Shown here in pieces: positions 31,428 through 40,292 of a stretch of DNA of 48,147 nt (within the stretch, counting starts at the first letter, position 1; every line of letters begins with the position of its first letter). A model generated the notes under the pieces. That model was given only the letters and a program-made list of their open reading frames with translations, made no database searches and was not told the origin of the DNA. Both the position numbers and the translations under genes were made by a program. Location of the stretch: positions 1 through 48,147 of the IMG/VR virus record IMGVR_UViG_3300047471_000431. One strand, written 5' to 3'. The stretch is from a virus.

Positions 31428-31985
31428 ATGCCTGAAAATGACACCGGCCCGCAGATCTCCGATGATGAATTTCTAGCGGCTGTTTCTCCGCGAGATCTCC
31501 ACGGGCGTATCAACTTGCGTATCGAGAAATCACTCCAGCACGAGATTGAGAATATTGCCGAGGATAGTCGATATCCACTCAACTCTTCGTCTGAAGTTGT
31601 ACGCTATTGCTGTCTCTACGGTCTGGAGAGATTACGCGAATGGAAGCCTGGACCGACACTTCTAGGTAACATCAAAGCCGCAAATGCTCTAATGGCGCGA
31701 GATAAGATTCAATGTGAAACTGTAGATCTACTTGCACGTTTGGATGAGCGCATCGACTGGTACATCACGAATAATTATTTCGACGAGGCCATTGACTTAG
31801 TGGCCAGAGTTCGTGCATACTTCGACAGCTCCGAAGACTTCTGGGCGTCGAGAATACGTTCTGAGATTGATGCGAAGTTCTCCGGATGGTTGGATCAGAT
31901 AGATGCAAGGAGAGCTATAAATGACAAGGAAGGCCCCGACAATGAAATCCACGCAGATGATATCGAAGTTGACCCTTTTGCATAG
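31428..31985 (+). CDS. Ribbon-helix-helix-like DNA-binding protein
   Basis: The 185-residue product has GRINLRIEKSLQHEIENIA and a helix (SSEVVRYCCLYGLERLREW) about 25-75, as in RHH proteins. The remainder is helical and acidic at the end (DDIEVDPFA). TATAAT at 31408-31413 lies 14 nt before ATG 31428, with a weak -35. The next gene starts inside it with a strong ribosome site. Confidence 0.65.
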   Translation: MPENDTGPQISDDEFLAAVSPRDLHGRINLRIEKSLQHEIENIAEDSRYPLNSSSEVVRYCCLYGLERLREWKPGPTLLGNIKAANALMARDKIQCETVDLLARLDERIDWYITNNYFDEAIDLVARVRAYFDSSEDFWASRIRSEIDAKFSGWLDQIDARRAINDKEGPDNEIHADDIEVDPFA

Positions 31986-32529
31986 ACCAGGATTCTTTGG
32001 TCGCCGGAAACCAGAAATCATAGCAGACTTGAATCGCGAGCACGGTGAAAATAACTGGACGCTAGTCTGGCACGATGGAATTGGTGATCCTGAAGATCCT
32101 AACGCGGTTCTAGTAGAATTTTTCGCTGCGTGCCTGCTGTTCTATGAACAGAGCTACATTCAATATTTTCGCGAGCATCCCGAGGAATTAGATTTTATTT
32201 GCTCGTTTGGTGAAGTTATCGACAATGCTATGTCGAATATCGAGTCCGGTTGCAATTATGCGCAGCAGGAAACGGCAGCGACTCACATTCAGGATATCGC
32301 AATTCGCAATGTTCTCGAACTAAATGGTCGGTGGTTCGAAGGTCCGCAGGATAGGATCTTAGTAGTTCGCAGTCGTGATAGCGAAGGCTACCGATTCAGT
32401 CCTGGTGTTATTCCTTATCATGATAAGGAGCACATCACAATGCCGTCAAAATGCCCGAAATGGGCTGCACGGTTCTCGCTAGAAGACTTCTGGCAGTCGA
32501 ACAAGTATATTGCGGTGATTAATGCCTGA
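31921..32529 (+). CDS. Unknown protein
   Basis: The 202-residue product starts at ATG 31921 after AGGAGAG, 65 nt before the end of the upstream gene. The protein has a basic start, an aromatic-rich helical middle (AVLVEFFAACLLFYEQSYIQYF) that is not hydrophobic enough for a TM, and a C-terminal WAARFSLEDFW. No motif is recognised. Confidence 0.65.
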   Translation: MTRKAPTMKSTQMISKLTLLHRPGFFGRRKPEIIADLNREHGENNWTLVWHDGIGDPEDPNAVLVEFFAACLLFYEQSYIQYFREHPEELDFICSFGEVIDNAMSNIESGCNYAQQETAATHIQDIAIRNVLELNGRWFEGPQDRILVVRSRDSEGYRFSPGVIPYHDKEHITMPSKCPKWAARFSLEDFWQSNKYIAVINA

Positions 32530-32716
32530 TAGTAGAAACGAATTGATACAGGCTGCAAAAGAGCTTACGAATCCTATGACTAATCAGGATGCACTAGCAA
32601 CGGGTGTTGCATTGCTTGGATTATCAATTAATAATGCAGCACACCATATCGCAGTCGCTATAAAAGAAGCGGCAATTATTCTCGGGAATTCGATTGAACA
32701 TCAGGTAAGACGTTAA
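32522..32716 (+). CDS. Small helical protein
   Basis: The 64-residue product overlaps the previous stop by 8 nt. It is amphipathic and Ala-rich (DALATGVALLGLSINNAAHH), with Asn/His at the end. Its TAA is directly followed by the TTG start of the helicase, so it may couple helicase translation. Function unknown. Confidence 0.55.
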   Translation: MPDSRNELIQAAKELTNPMTNQDALATGVALLGLSINNAAHHIAVAIKEAAIILGNSIEHQVRR

Positions 32717-34432
32717 TTGCTATATACTCCTCCTCCACCGGACTTTGGCGCACCGGCTAGATTTTCGAGCTGGCGTGACGGTCAAGATTCATTATTTTGG
32801 GATGTACTGGACTGCGATAAGCGTTTCAGTATTCATAACGCGCCCGTAGGTTGCGGTAAAAGTCTGGCCTATATGACGGCTGCGCTTGCAACTGGCGGGC
32901 GTGTGATTGTATTGACCGAGTCCAAAGGTCTCCAGGATCAGATTGTCAAAGATTTCGGCGGTGTAGGTTTGTTCGATATGCGCGGTCTCAGCAACTATAC
33001 ATGTCGCGCACTAGCGAAGGGCGGTCATCTTGAAGCGCTCTGGAGTAAGTTCTGGGGAGAACCTTCCTGCAAGACAGGGCCGTGTATGGCTGGGGTGCGC
33101 TGCGATTTGAAAGATAGTGGGTGCGATTACTTCGATACGGTTAGAGCTGCCCGCAAAGCACAATTGGTAAGCACGAATTACGCCTACTGGATAGCTATCA
33201 ATAAATACAGCGATGGACTTGGTGCGTTTAATTGGCTCATACTTGATGAGTGTCATGCTGCGGATAGCCAGCTGTCTTCGGCACTCTCTGTGGAGTTTAC
33301 CGCAAAAGATATCAAGGAGCTTAAATCCAAGCCTCCGAAGCCGACAGAGCCTCTCCAGAGCTGGCGTATGTGGGCGCGTGTGCAGCTCGATCGTGTACGC
33401 GGCAAGATAGAGTTTTTCTCTAAAGGTGCCCAATTAGGTACTGTAGCCGAAGGTGCTGCGATGTTTGTTACGGACACCGATATTCCAGATGCTTCAGAAT
33501 TGAAAACGTGGAAGGATCTAGAAGGTAAATGTTCAACGCTGTCCGAGGCGTCTAATGATTGGGTTATCCAGCAGGAAGAGCATTCCGATACGGTTCGTAT
33601 TGCGCCGGTATGGGTACGTCAATATGCCGAATCGCATCTATTTCTGGGTATTAAGCGTGTCGTGATGATGAGTGCGACAGTGCGCCCGAAGATCAAGGAT
33701 CTTCTGGATATACAGGATGAAAATGCAGAATTCTATGAGTATCCATCGACGTTTCCACCGGAGCGGCGACCGATCATCTGGGTACCTACGGTAGCATTGC
33801 GGCACGGTTCCGAACCGAATGACCTTCGTACATGGTGTGTACGTATCGATCAATTGCTACAGCGTAGACTGGATCGCAAAGGAATTATTCATACTGTCTC
33901 ATATGAAAGGCAGCGTTATCTAATCGAGAATTCCAGGTTCAGTCATTTAATGATGGCAAATACGCCCGGAAACACGAGAGCTGTGGTACAATCTTTCCGC
34001 GATGCATCAGCTCCGGCTATTCTTGTTAGCCCTTCCGTTGGCACTGGTTTCGATTTTCCTTTTGATTTGGCTCGTTACCAGATTATTGGGAAGGTTCCTT
34101 TCCGTGATGCGAGGGGAGAAATTCTCAAAGTTCAGTCGCAAGAAGACCCTCATTACCTGAGTTATCTTACTGCACAGGACTTGATACAGATGTATGGCAG
34201 GCCGAATCGAGATCCAAAAGATTTCTCGGAGACTATTATAGTCGATGACAATATCGAATGGTTCTTGAGGCAATATGCCGGTTGCTCGTACGACAAGCCT
34301 AAAGGGAAGTTTAGGCTTGAGCATTTCAGAAGTGGGCAGGACTGTTTCTTTCCAGAGTACTTTCTGGAAGCATTCGAACGTGTGGATGGAGTCCCGGACC
34401 CACCAGCATTGGAGGCGGTAGCACACGCATGA
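32717..34432 (+). CDS. DinG/XPD-like superfamily 2 DNA helicase
   Basis: The 571-residue protein starts at TTG 32717 with AGGT upstream. Walker A is NAPVGCGKSL (about 41-50) and the DEAH-type box is LILDECHA (177-181). Between them lie Cys at about 96, 118, 123, 129 and 136, the layout of the [4Fe-4S] domain of XPD/DinG helicases. ILVSPSVGTGFDFPFD and LIQMYGRPNRDP are helicase motifs V and VI. It would unwind DNA 5' to 3' in replication or recombination. The start overlaps nothing; the 3' end overlaps the next gene by 4 nt. Confidence 0.85.
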   Translation: MLYTPPPPDFGAPARFSSWRDGQDSLFWDVLDCDKRFSIHNAPVGCGKSLAYMTAALATGGRVIVLTESKGLQDQIVKDFGGVGLFDMRGLSNYTCRALAKGGHLEALWSKFWGEPSCKTGPCMAGVRCDLKDSGCDYFDTVRAARKAQLVSTNYAYWIAINKYSDGLGAFNWLILDECHAADSQLSSALSVEFTAKDIKELKSKPPKPTEPLQSWRMWARVQLDRVRGKIEFFSKGAQLGTVAEGAAMFVTDTDIPDASELKTWKDLEGKCSTLSEASNDWVIQQEEHSDTVRIAPVWVRQYAESHLFLGIKRVVMMSATVRPKIKDLLDIQDENAEFYEYPSTFPPERRPIIWVPTVALRHGSEPNDLRTWCVRIDQLLQRRLDRKGIIHTVSYERQRYLIENSRFSHLMMANTPGNTRAVVQSFRDASAPAILVSPSVGTGFDFPFDLARYQIIGKVPFRDARGEILKVQSQEDPHYLSYLTAQDLIQMYGRPNRDPKDFSETIIVDDNIEWFLRQYAGCSYDKPKGKFRLEHFRSGQDCFFPEYFLEAFERVDGVPDPPALEAVAHA

Positions 34433-34713
34433 TAGATCCGTTAGTATGTTCTCAGTGCGCCACCGAGTATCCGCGACCGTCCAGTTTATCTACTTCGACA
34501 TTTGCACAATGTCCGTTTGTTTGTGAAAATTGTCGTTGCAAACGCTGTTCGGTTGTGTTAAATATAGAGTGCGCTTGCGGGATAGTGCACGGAAAACGTA
34601 GCACGATAGATTCCGCGCTCTGCGAAAGTTGTGAAGGTAAGATTGCAGAGTTAATCGAGGAAGAGCCGATATATGGCTTTCAAATTTCAACAATTACACA
34701 AGGAGTAAATTAA
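34429..34713 (+). CDS. Cys-rich zinc protein
   Basis: The 94-residue product contains CSQC, CPFVCENCRCKRC, CACG and CESC, at least ten Cys, enough for two or more zinc ions. It starts at ATGA over the helicase stop. The C-terminal tail is acidic. Function unknown; partner of the helicase is possible. Confidence 0.65.
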   Translation: MIDPLVCSQCATEYPRPSSLSTSTFAQCPFVCENCRCKRCSVVLNIECACGIVHGKRSTIDSALCESCEGKIAELIEEEPIYGFQISTITQGVN

Positions 34714-34720
34714 CCAGACC

Positions 34721-35704
34721 ATGTCAAAAGTTCAACCATCAGCAAGACCTGGAGCACGTCGTCCAGGCGCACCAGCTCCCGCAGCCGCAGCCGCTGCCGG
34801 AAGCTCTTTTAAGCAGTCTCCTGAAGAGATTGCCGCATTGCGAGCACTCCCCGAGTCGGGAGACGGTGTCGAATTCGACCTCGATCCTTCGCAAGCGTCT
34901 GCTGGCTTTCTCAACGATGAGACGGTTCAGATTCTCGCAGCAAAGTTCGTGACGCGCAACTGGAAGCGTAAGGACGGTACAATCCCGGAAGGTTCAACAC
35001 CGGATATCGCTCTTGAAGTTTCCTATCGCCGTGCCGGTGACGGTCCCGATGATCGTCCGTTCCGTGAACAGTACAAGTATGGTAATTATGCCTACCATCT
35101 GCCGTCAGTGGATGGTAACAAGGTGAGTGTGCGGGCTTCTGCTCTCAAGCCGGGTCAGAATCCTCCGCAGCCGCGCAAGACCGATCCTGGTGTTCTGTTC
35201 CTGAGTTCCATCAAGAATGCCGGTGGTTCCAATATCATCGCAGCTTTCCGTAAGGATGGCGCGAAAGCTCTTGCCGGTCTCACGGTTCAGGTTCGTCGTC
35301 AACGTGTTGAGGGGATGAGCGAGAAGGCGAAGGATGTCCTTCTTGTTGATTTTATTAGCGGTGTGGCGACTCCGGCCCCTAGTGCTCCTGCACCAGCGGC
35401 AGCCCCGTCACCGGCAGTTCCAACAGCCGCAGCACCTGTAACGGTAGCGGCTCCGGCAGCAGCAACTCCAGCCGTATCTGGTGTGAATGCTCTTGCTGAG
35501 GAAGCGTTGCTGGACATTCTCAGTGCAGCTACGAACGGCACAATTTCGCGTTCGCAGATTGCAACAACGCTGATCCGTATCGAGAAGTGGAAAGCCCACG
35601 CCGATCGCGGTGCAATTCTCAAGGCGCTTCGAGACGATGCGTTCTTCGGTAGTCAGGATGGCGTTCTCTGGACGCTCGCTGGCAACGATGTAACGAAGCT
35701 GTAA
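34721..35704 (+). CDS. Replication-region protein with Ala/Pro linkers, possible ssDNA-binding protein
   Basis: The 327-residue product has an Ala/Pro-rich N-terminal tail (1-30), a folded domain (about 45-215) containing NWKRKDGTIPEGSTPDIALEV and FREQYKYGNYAYHLPSVDG, an Ala/Pro linker (about 217-255), and a C-terminal winged-helix-like domain (SRSQIATTLIRIEKWKAHADRG). Beta-rich domain, flexible linkers and place next to helicase suit an ssDNA-binding protein, but no OB motif can be proved. The ribosome site AGGAG is 15 nt from the ATG, longer than usual. Confidence 0.6.
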   Translation: MSKVQPSARPGARRPGAPAPAAAAAAGSSFKQSPEEIAALRALPESGDGVEFDLDPSQASAGFLNDETVQILAAKFVTRNWKRKDGTIPEGSTPDIALEVSYRRAGDGPDDRPFREQYKYGNYAYHLPSVDGNKVSVRASALKPGQNPPQPRKTDPGVLFLSSIKNAGGSNIIAAFRKDGAKALAGLTVQVRRQRVEGMSEKAKDVLLVDFISGVATPAPSAPAPAAAPSPAVPTAAAPVTVAAPAAATPAVSGVNALAEEALLDILSAATNGTISRSQIATTLIRIEKWKAHADRGAILKALRDDAFFGSQDGVLWTLAGNDVTKL

Positions 35705-35796
35705 TTCGTTTCATTTCTGTATTCTGTTCGATAACGGCAGGGTTTGTTACATCAAGCTCTGCCGTTAATTTTTGGGATTTATATACTTTATTCTCT

Positions 35797-35824
35797 TGAC
35801 TAGTGCGAGGGAGTAAAGTACTAT
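35797..35824 (+). promoter_or_regulatory. Candidate promoter
   Basis: TTGACT (near 35796-35801) and, 17 nt on, TACTAT (near 35819-35824). An ATG lies 7 nt after the -10 (35832), the spacing expected of a leaderless start; GGAGG plus ATG 35847 is a second option. Confidence 0.6.
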
Positions 35825-35846
35825 TGTGGTCATGGAGGCGACGAAA

Positions 35847-36071
35847 ATGACAGAAACAAAGTACGCGATTCGAGGCTACTGCGGCGATACGGACGGTGGG
35901 TATGATGACGAGTCCTGCGCCGACACGTTGAAGGAAGCGAAACAACGCGCACGAAACATGATGAGCGAAGAACACATGCGCGTTGTGGAGTCCACGGTAC
36001 CTGTGATCTACGTGGAAGTGGTCAACATGGAAATCGGTGAAGTCGTGGCCGACTTCGGGACGCGAATCTAA
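35847..36071 (+). CDS. Small acidic unknown protein
   Basis: From ATG 35847 with GGAGG at 8 nt the product has 74 residues; in-frame ATG 35832 would add five. It is acidic with alternating strand-helix pattern (YAIRGYCGDTDGGYDDES, VPVIYVEVVNMEIGE). The stop overlaps the next start (TAATG). Function unknown. Confidence 0.65.
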   Translation: MTETKYAIRGYCGDTDGGYDDESCADTLKEAKQRARNMMSEEHMRVVESTVPVIYVEVVNMEIGEVVADFGTRI

Positions 36072-36325
36072 TGGGATTCGAGGAAACAATGGAAGAGTCT
36101 AGTAGCCAAACCAGTCCGAAGCATATCCTGTACGCATTTATTCGTATATCTGCGTGCGGCTGTGCGACTGCAATGTGTGTTGATTTCCACGATCAAAATA
36201 CGCTACAGACTGTTTTAGAGTATGCTCGCGAAGGTTCTGTGCGACGAGTTCCGATCGAGGAAGCCAGAAAAGTAGTCGGTCCTTGCAGGTGCGACGACCC
36301 ATACAATGCTACCGTGAAAGACTAG
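36071..36325 (+). CDS. Small unknown protein with Cys pairs
   Basis: The 84-residue product shares a base with the preceding stop. It holds CGCATAMC and CRC, a possible metal site, and an alpha/beta pattern. The gene is the last before a terminator. Confidence 0.55.
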   Translation: MGFEETMEESSSQTSPKHILYAFIRISACGCATAMCVDFHDQNTLQTVLEYAREGSVRRVPIEEARKVVGPCRCDDPYNATVKD

Positions 36326-36386
36326 AAAACACCACACTACAGTTGATAGGGTGCCGTGGGTGACTGCTATTCACCCGAGCACTTAG

Positions 36387-36419
36387 AAAGGGCCGAACCT
36401 TAATGGGTTCGGCCCTTTT
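36387..36419 (+). terminator. Intrinsic terminator
   Basis: A 12-bp stem AAGGGCCGAACC/GGTTCGGCCCTT with a 6-nt loop, flanked by AAA before and TTT after, closes the operon ending at 36325. Another hairpin (GGGTGA-N7-TCACCC, near 36358-36376) lies just upstream. Confidence 0.85.
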
Positions 36420-36426
36420 GCTGGTG

Positions 36427-36443
36427 AGTGTAAATTATACACT
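36427..36443. repeat. Short inverted repeat AGTGTA-N5-TACACT
   Basis: A 6-bp perfect inverted repeat between the terminator and a weak promoter (TTGACG at 36504, TGC-TAAGCC 18 nt on) before the exonuclease gene. Possible operator. Confidence 0.4.
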
Positions 36444-36548
36444 GAGCCTGCCTGTCATAATGCACTTTTCAATACAATATGACCTAAACCTGTGTTAATA
36501 TCCTTGACGCCGCATATGAAATTGTGCTAAGCCGAGAGGATTGGGTCG

Positions 36549-37316
36549 TTGGAGATTACTGAAGAAGTTGTACAGATTGAATCGAACTGGTTCTCGTCGG
36601 AGCGCGATGTCACACGTACAGACGGTATCCATCTTTCGCACGTCATAGACTACATCGAATATACCAGGAAACAGCGGGATTCCTTTGGTGGAAAGATTTC
36701 TCAGATCGGTAACAACTACGCCGTTGCTGGGTTTTCCTGGGAACGTGTGCTCTCCAATATAGCTGAAAGTAATCCAATCGAGCTGTGGGATTGGATGTTT
36801 GGACGGGCACTCACTGAGCCTGTCAATCCTTTGATTATCCGTCCCGGTGAGCAGTGTCTTGATGCCGGAGAATGTCCACGCTGTAACGGTACAGGTTACA
36901 CTCCAAATGAAAACGGTGAGGCTTTTATTCACCCAGATGGCGCAAAACCGGACTGTCTCGGATGCGGTGGATGCGGTCGAGTCTTAGTCTACATGACTCC
37001 GGACGGCTACCACATTGATGATCTAGTCCTGGAAGAATGGAAGCATACTTCAAAGAGTGCCAGAAATCCCATCGACGGTCCGAAGTTCAGCCGGTGGTTA
37101 AATTTTCAAATTCCTGTCTATCTTAAAGCATTAGGGCTTGACACGTGCAGACTTTGCGTGTATTTTAGTCGTGGTGATTACACAACCGGCCAGCCTATTT
37201 TCAAGAAATTTACGCTAACTTACACGCATCAAGAGATTGATGAAGTATGGGAGATGATTGCGCGTGAGGCATGCGAAATGGTTAGGCTTGGGTTGGTTGA
37301 TAAGAAAGGACATTAA
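36549..37316 (+). CDS. PD-(D/E)XK exonuclease, Cas4/RecB-like, with zinc insertion
   Basis: From TTG 36549, with AGAGGA upstream, the product has 255 residues. Residues 109-142 hold CPRC and CLGCGGCG, a zinc knuckle. YHIDDLVLEEWKHT (154-167) provides the D, E and K of the PD-(D/E)XK core, followed by NFQIPVYLKALGL (Q and Y of motif QxxxY). Such nucleases resect DNA ends for recombination. The ATG-type start of the next gene overlaps the stop by one base. The placing near a Sak4-like ATPase supports a recombination pair. Confidence 0.75.
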   Translation: MEITEEVVQIESNWFSSERDVTRTDGIHLSHVIDYIEYTRKQRDSFGGKISQIGNNYAVAGFSWERVLSNIAESNPIELWDWMFGRALTEPVNPLIIRPGEQCLDAGECPRCNGTGYTPNENGEAFIHPDGAKPDCLGCGGCGRVLVYMTPDGYHIDDLVLEEWKHTSKSARNPIDGPKFSRWLNFQIPVYLKALGLDTCRLCVYFSRGDYTTGQPIFKKFTLTYTHQEIDEVWEMIAREACEMVRLGLVDKKGH

Positions 37317-37780
37317 TGGCTGATTACATTCCGAATGACGAAGCTGCTGCGATTGCAGAGAATCTGATCGAAAAATTCCATCCGAGATTGATCGGATTGA
37401 AGATTGCGCACCTGTTGCGTATCATGCCGGTCCCGAAAAAGAGCAAGACGCCGAAACCGCAGCGTGTTGGGAAGAAGGTTGTCCTGGCAAAAGCGTCCAA
37501 GGTCTCGTCTAAGACAGCGGCTCTTGCGGCAGAGGATTTCAAGTTTGTTATCGAGTACGGTTCGCTGTACTGGGATAAGATGGAAGACAAGGACAAGATA
37601 GCTCTTGTCGATCACGAACTATGTCATTGCGGTAACGACGCAGACGGTACTTACACTCTCCCGCACACTCTTGAAGAGTTCAAGGAGATCATTGACCGTT
37701 ACGGATTCTGGAAAGATGACATCAAACAGTTTGCTGAAGCGATTGAAGGTGTCTACCACAAAGTTCGGGTGACGGCATAA
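37316..37780 (+). CDS. Putative phage metallopeptidase
   Basis: The 154-residue protein contains His100-Glu101-x-x-His104 in ALVDHELCHCG, the zinc-binding HExxH of the phage metallopeptidase group. A basic Lys/Pro/Ala linker (about 40-70) precedes it. A third ligand is probably further downstream. Substrate unknown; family members sit in phage replication or anti-host regions. Confidence 0.75.
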   Translation: MADYIPNDEAAAIAENLIEKFHPRLIGLKIAHLLRIMPVPKKSKTPKPQRVGKKVVLAKASKVSSKTAALAAEDFKFVIEYGSLYWDKMEDKDKIALVDHELCHCGNDADGTYTLPHTLEEFKEIIDRYGFWKDDIKQFAEAIEGVYHKVRVTA

Positions 37781-38094
37781 TGCTGGATCGTTTTATGGCA
37801 TTTGTCCTATTGGTTATTGTATTTATTGCAATAAGACATGTTGTGAATATTATTGTTGCGACGTGGGTTGCGGAGAAAGCCAAGAAGGCCCCTGTCAAGA
37901 TCCGGCAGGTTTCTATATTAACTACCGGGCCTGATCAAAAGGATAGAATTACAGACTACATGGATGTAGTAGCCTATGCGCACACTCCGGATGATATGTT
38001 CACTCTATTGCATAATGATGGAGTTATGACAATGATACCCTTTCGTGAAATACGGTCCATTGAAAGTCGAGTTGAAGGAGAACAAAAGTCTTGA
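37780..38094 (+). CDS. Single-TM membrane protein
   Basis: The 104-residue product has a TM segment at about 5-29 (FMAFVLLVIVFIAIRHVVN) followed by a basic stretch and a small cytoplasmic alpha/beta domain. It shares one base with the previous stop. Function unknown. Confidence 0.65.
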   Translation: MLDRFMAFVLLVIVFIAIRHVVNIIVATWVAEKAKKAPVKIRQVSILTTGPDQKDRITDYMDVVAYAHTPDDMFTLLHNDGVMTMIPFREIRSIESRVEGEQKS

Positions 38095-38951
38095 ATACCG
38101 CAGAGTTATCCGCAGCCGGGTTTGCTCCAATCCGGCGCAGCAACAAACGATTGGTTGCTAATATTCAGAGTATTCGTAAATCAGTTGGCAAGACACGGCT
38201 GGCTTTGACGGCCAAGAAACCGCTCGGCTATATCTCCGTTGAAATTGGCGGCGAGGAAGGCGTAGCTGACGACTTCATCAAGGATGGCATGGACGAGAAT
38301 CCTGAAATTCAGATTGTCCGTATTCGTATGGACGATCCGGTATATCCGGACCCAGCTGCATACGGCACTGACGAGCGTGGCATCAAACAGTATGATGAAG
38401 CAATGGCGCTCGCAATGCAGAATGCTGCCGCTCCTGCGATGGATGCGTTCTATGCAGCTTATTATTTCTCTATCAAGAATATGCGTACGACCGTTGTTGA
38501 TACCGGCACCGATCTCTACGCACTTGCCCGGATGGCAGACTTCGGACGGCTGGAGAAGATTCCGCAACTGGCTTATACACAAGTCAAGCGTGCATTTGCA
38601 AAGATGCTTGATGATGCCTACAGTCAGCCTGGAAACTGTCTCTGGCTGCATCACATGAAAGATCGCGGCGAGACCGTTGAAGAGAAGGGCAAGAAGAAAT
38701 GGCAAGCCAGCGGCGTGTATGACATGGATGGGTGCAGTGTTGTCACGGACAAAGTTCAAGCTGTTATTGAGCTGTGGCGTGATGATCTTACCGAAGTCAA
38801 TACTAACGGTCTCATGGTTGATTTTCATGCCACGATCGTAGATAGTCGGCATTCATCAATGGCTATGGGCCAGAAGTTCAAGAATGACGATATAACATTC
38901 GCGGATATAGCTATGACTATCGCGGGTGGTAATCGATCGGATTGGGAGTAA
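38091..38951 (+). CDS. RecA/Sak4-like ATPase with weak Walker A
   Basis: The 286-residue protein starts at TTG 38091 set by AAGGAG 10 nt upstream. SVGKTRLALTAKKPLGYISV stands at the P-loop place: GKT is kept but the first Gly of GxxxxGK is lost (IRKSVGKT). MRTTVVDTGTDLYALARM is the Walker B strand, and NCLWLHHMKDRGE the sensor strand. Sak4-type annealing ATPases act with an exonuclease and SSB in recombination. Reduced ATP binding is possible. Confidence 0.75.
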   Translation: MNTAELSAAGFAPIRRSNKRLVANIQSIRKSVGKTRLALTAKKPLGYISVEIGGEEGVADDFIKDGMDENPEIQIVRIRMDDPVYPDPAAYGTDERGIKQYDEAMALAMQNAAAPAMDAFYAAYYFSIKNMRTTVVDTGTDLYALARMADFGRLEKIPQLAYTQVKRAFAKMLDDAYSQPGNCLWLHHMKDRGETVEEKGKKKWQASGVYDMDGCSVVTDKVQAVIELWRDDLTEVNTNGLMVDFHATIVDSRHSSMAMGQKFKNDDITFADIAMTIAGGNRSDWE

Positions 38952-38953
38952 GT

Positions 38954-39274
38954 ATGGATGATCGGAGTAATCAGACTACCGTGTTCATGTCAAATGAGAC
39001 GCTAGGCCGGTATCTGCAGCAGCTGCGCGAGAATCTATGTATGACGCGGCGTGAAGTGGCGTCCAGGTATGGGACATCCACGCGGTTAATTGCCGCGCTG
39101 GAGACGGCCAAATCGCGTACATCTAGAAAAGAGCGCCGGACGTTCAAAGGCGTATATATTGAATTTCTAGGCTATGTGCGCAGGATTCGCAGAAACGATT
39201 ACGTGCACCGGGATTTCAATCTTCGTGGTGCTCAAGAGAGGTTACTTGAATTTTACAACGCAGGGAGACTTTAA
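38954..39274 (+). CDS. Small HTH protein
   Basis: From ATG 38954 (GGGAG 5 nt before it) the product has 106 residues. LGRYLQQLRENLCMTRREVASRYGTSTRLIAALE (about 18-51, described in two parts) forms an XRE-like helix-turn-helix. The remainder is basic. A transcription regulator of the block is likely. Confidence 0.65.
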   Translation: MDDRSNQTTVFMSNETLGRYLQQLRENLCMTRREVASRYGTSTRLIAALETAKSRTSRKERRTFKGVYIEFLGYVRRIRRNDYVHRDFNLRGAQERLLEFYNAGRL

Positions 39275-39628
39275 ATGACTACGCGATATCGCGGCCAGAA
39301 GATCACAGCGCGTCAAAAGTTTAAGATTGGCGATCGTGTCAAGAATACTATTAGCAACGAGTATTTTACGGTACTCGGGTTCTATCGCGGCAGTGTGTTT
39401 TCGGTAAAGGTGAGACGGGAAACATCCGGTGTCGTATCGCGGGCATCTAGCATACTTCTGGACCGTGCTGTACAGCCGGAATTGGAAGCTTATATCGATA
39501 TCGATTGGGACGGTATTACTAGCGCTACCCGGCCCGCTAAATTGAATTGGTTTAGGCGTACCGCTGAGTATGTCCGTAATAGGTTTATGACGCTTCTGGA
39601 TTATATCGGTCGATCACCCGTTTCCTAA
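39275..39628 (+). CDS. Small basic protein
   Basis: The 117-residue product starts with a strong GGGAGA site. The first half has a KOW/SH3-like strand pattern (KFKIGDRVKNTISNEYF, then VLGFYRGSVFSV). The C-terminus is basic and helical. It ends at the start of the metallophosphoesterase. Function unknown. Confidence 0.6.
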   Translation: MTTRYRGQKITARQKFKIGDRVKNTISNEYFTVLGFYRGSVFSVKVRRETSGVVSRASSILLDRAVQPELEAYIDIDWDGITSATRPAKLNWFRRTAEYVRNRFMTLLDYIGRSPVS

Positions 39629-40281
39629 TGCTGAAATTTGTTGCAGTCTCAGATACGCACGGGCATCAGCCGGTTTTACCCAGCGGGGATGTTCTTATCC
39701 ACGCCGGAGACGGCTGCATATCCGCAGGTACTGAAACTGAGTTTCACGATTTCTTGACGTGGTTCGGCTCTCAGCCGCATCCGAATAAGATTTTTGTTCC
39801 CGGCAATCACGACCGGTGGGTATATGACTATTTAGGGCATGCCAAACAAGCTTGTGATAGGCATAGCATTGATATGCTGATTGATGAGCATACACGAATC
39901 GGCGGTGTAAAGATTTTTGGCAGTCCATGGACATCGCTATACGGCAAGACTGCCGGTTTTATGTATCCGCGTGCAGATGACGACTGTGTCTGGCAGGCAA
40001 TACATGGTGAGGCTGTAAAACATCAACCTGATATTTTGGTGACACATACTCCACCGGCTTGCATCCTGGATAGTTTCAAAGGACTACCTGTTGGATCTCC
40101 AGGATGTTTGAAACTTGTTACTGCACTGGTTCCGAAATATCATATTTTCGGTCACGTTCACGAAAATAACGGCATTCGGATACGGAAGTTCAAACGCGGC
40201 ATAACATATTTTGTGAATGTCGCGCATTGCGATAATAAGAGAGATCCTGGGACTGCGCCGATTTACACTTTCTTTCTGTAG
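39628..40281 (+). CDS. Calcineurin-like metallophosphoesterase
   Basis: The 217-residue protein shows all five motifs: Asp9-x-His11 (SDTHGH), GD near 28, GNHD (59-62), THTPP, and GHVH near the end, binding two metal ions. The family hydrolyses phosphodiesters of nucleotides, DNA or proteins. Phage members may act as nucleases or 3'-phosphatases; the substrate here is not known. It lies next to an ERCC4-type nuclease in a DNA metabolism block. Confidence 0.9.
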   Translation: MLKFVAVSDTHGHQPVLPSGDVLIHAGDGCISAGTETEFHDFLTWFGSQPHPNKIFVPGNHDRWVYDYLGHAKQACDRHSIDMLIDEHTRIGGVKIFGSPWTSLYGKTAGFMYPRADDDCVWQAIHGEAVKHQPDILVTHTPPACILDSFKGLPVGSPGCLKLVTALVPKYHIFGHVHENNGIRIRKFKRGITYFVNVAHCDNKRDPGTAPIYTFFL

Positions 40282-40292
40282 GAGTTGTCTGA

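Noticed and set aside
38181-38852. A 223-codon minus frame opposite the Sak4-like gene
   Set aside because: Antisense to a gene with clear ATPase motifs; no start signal.
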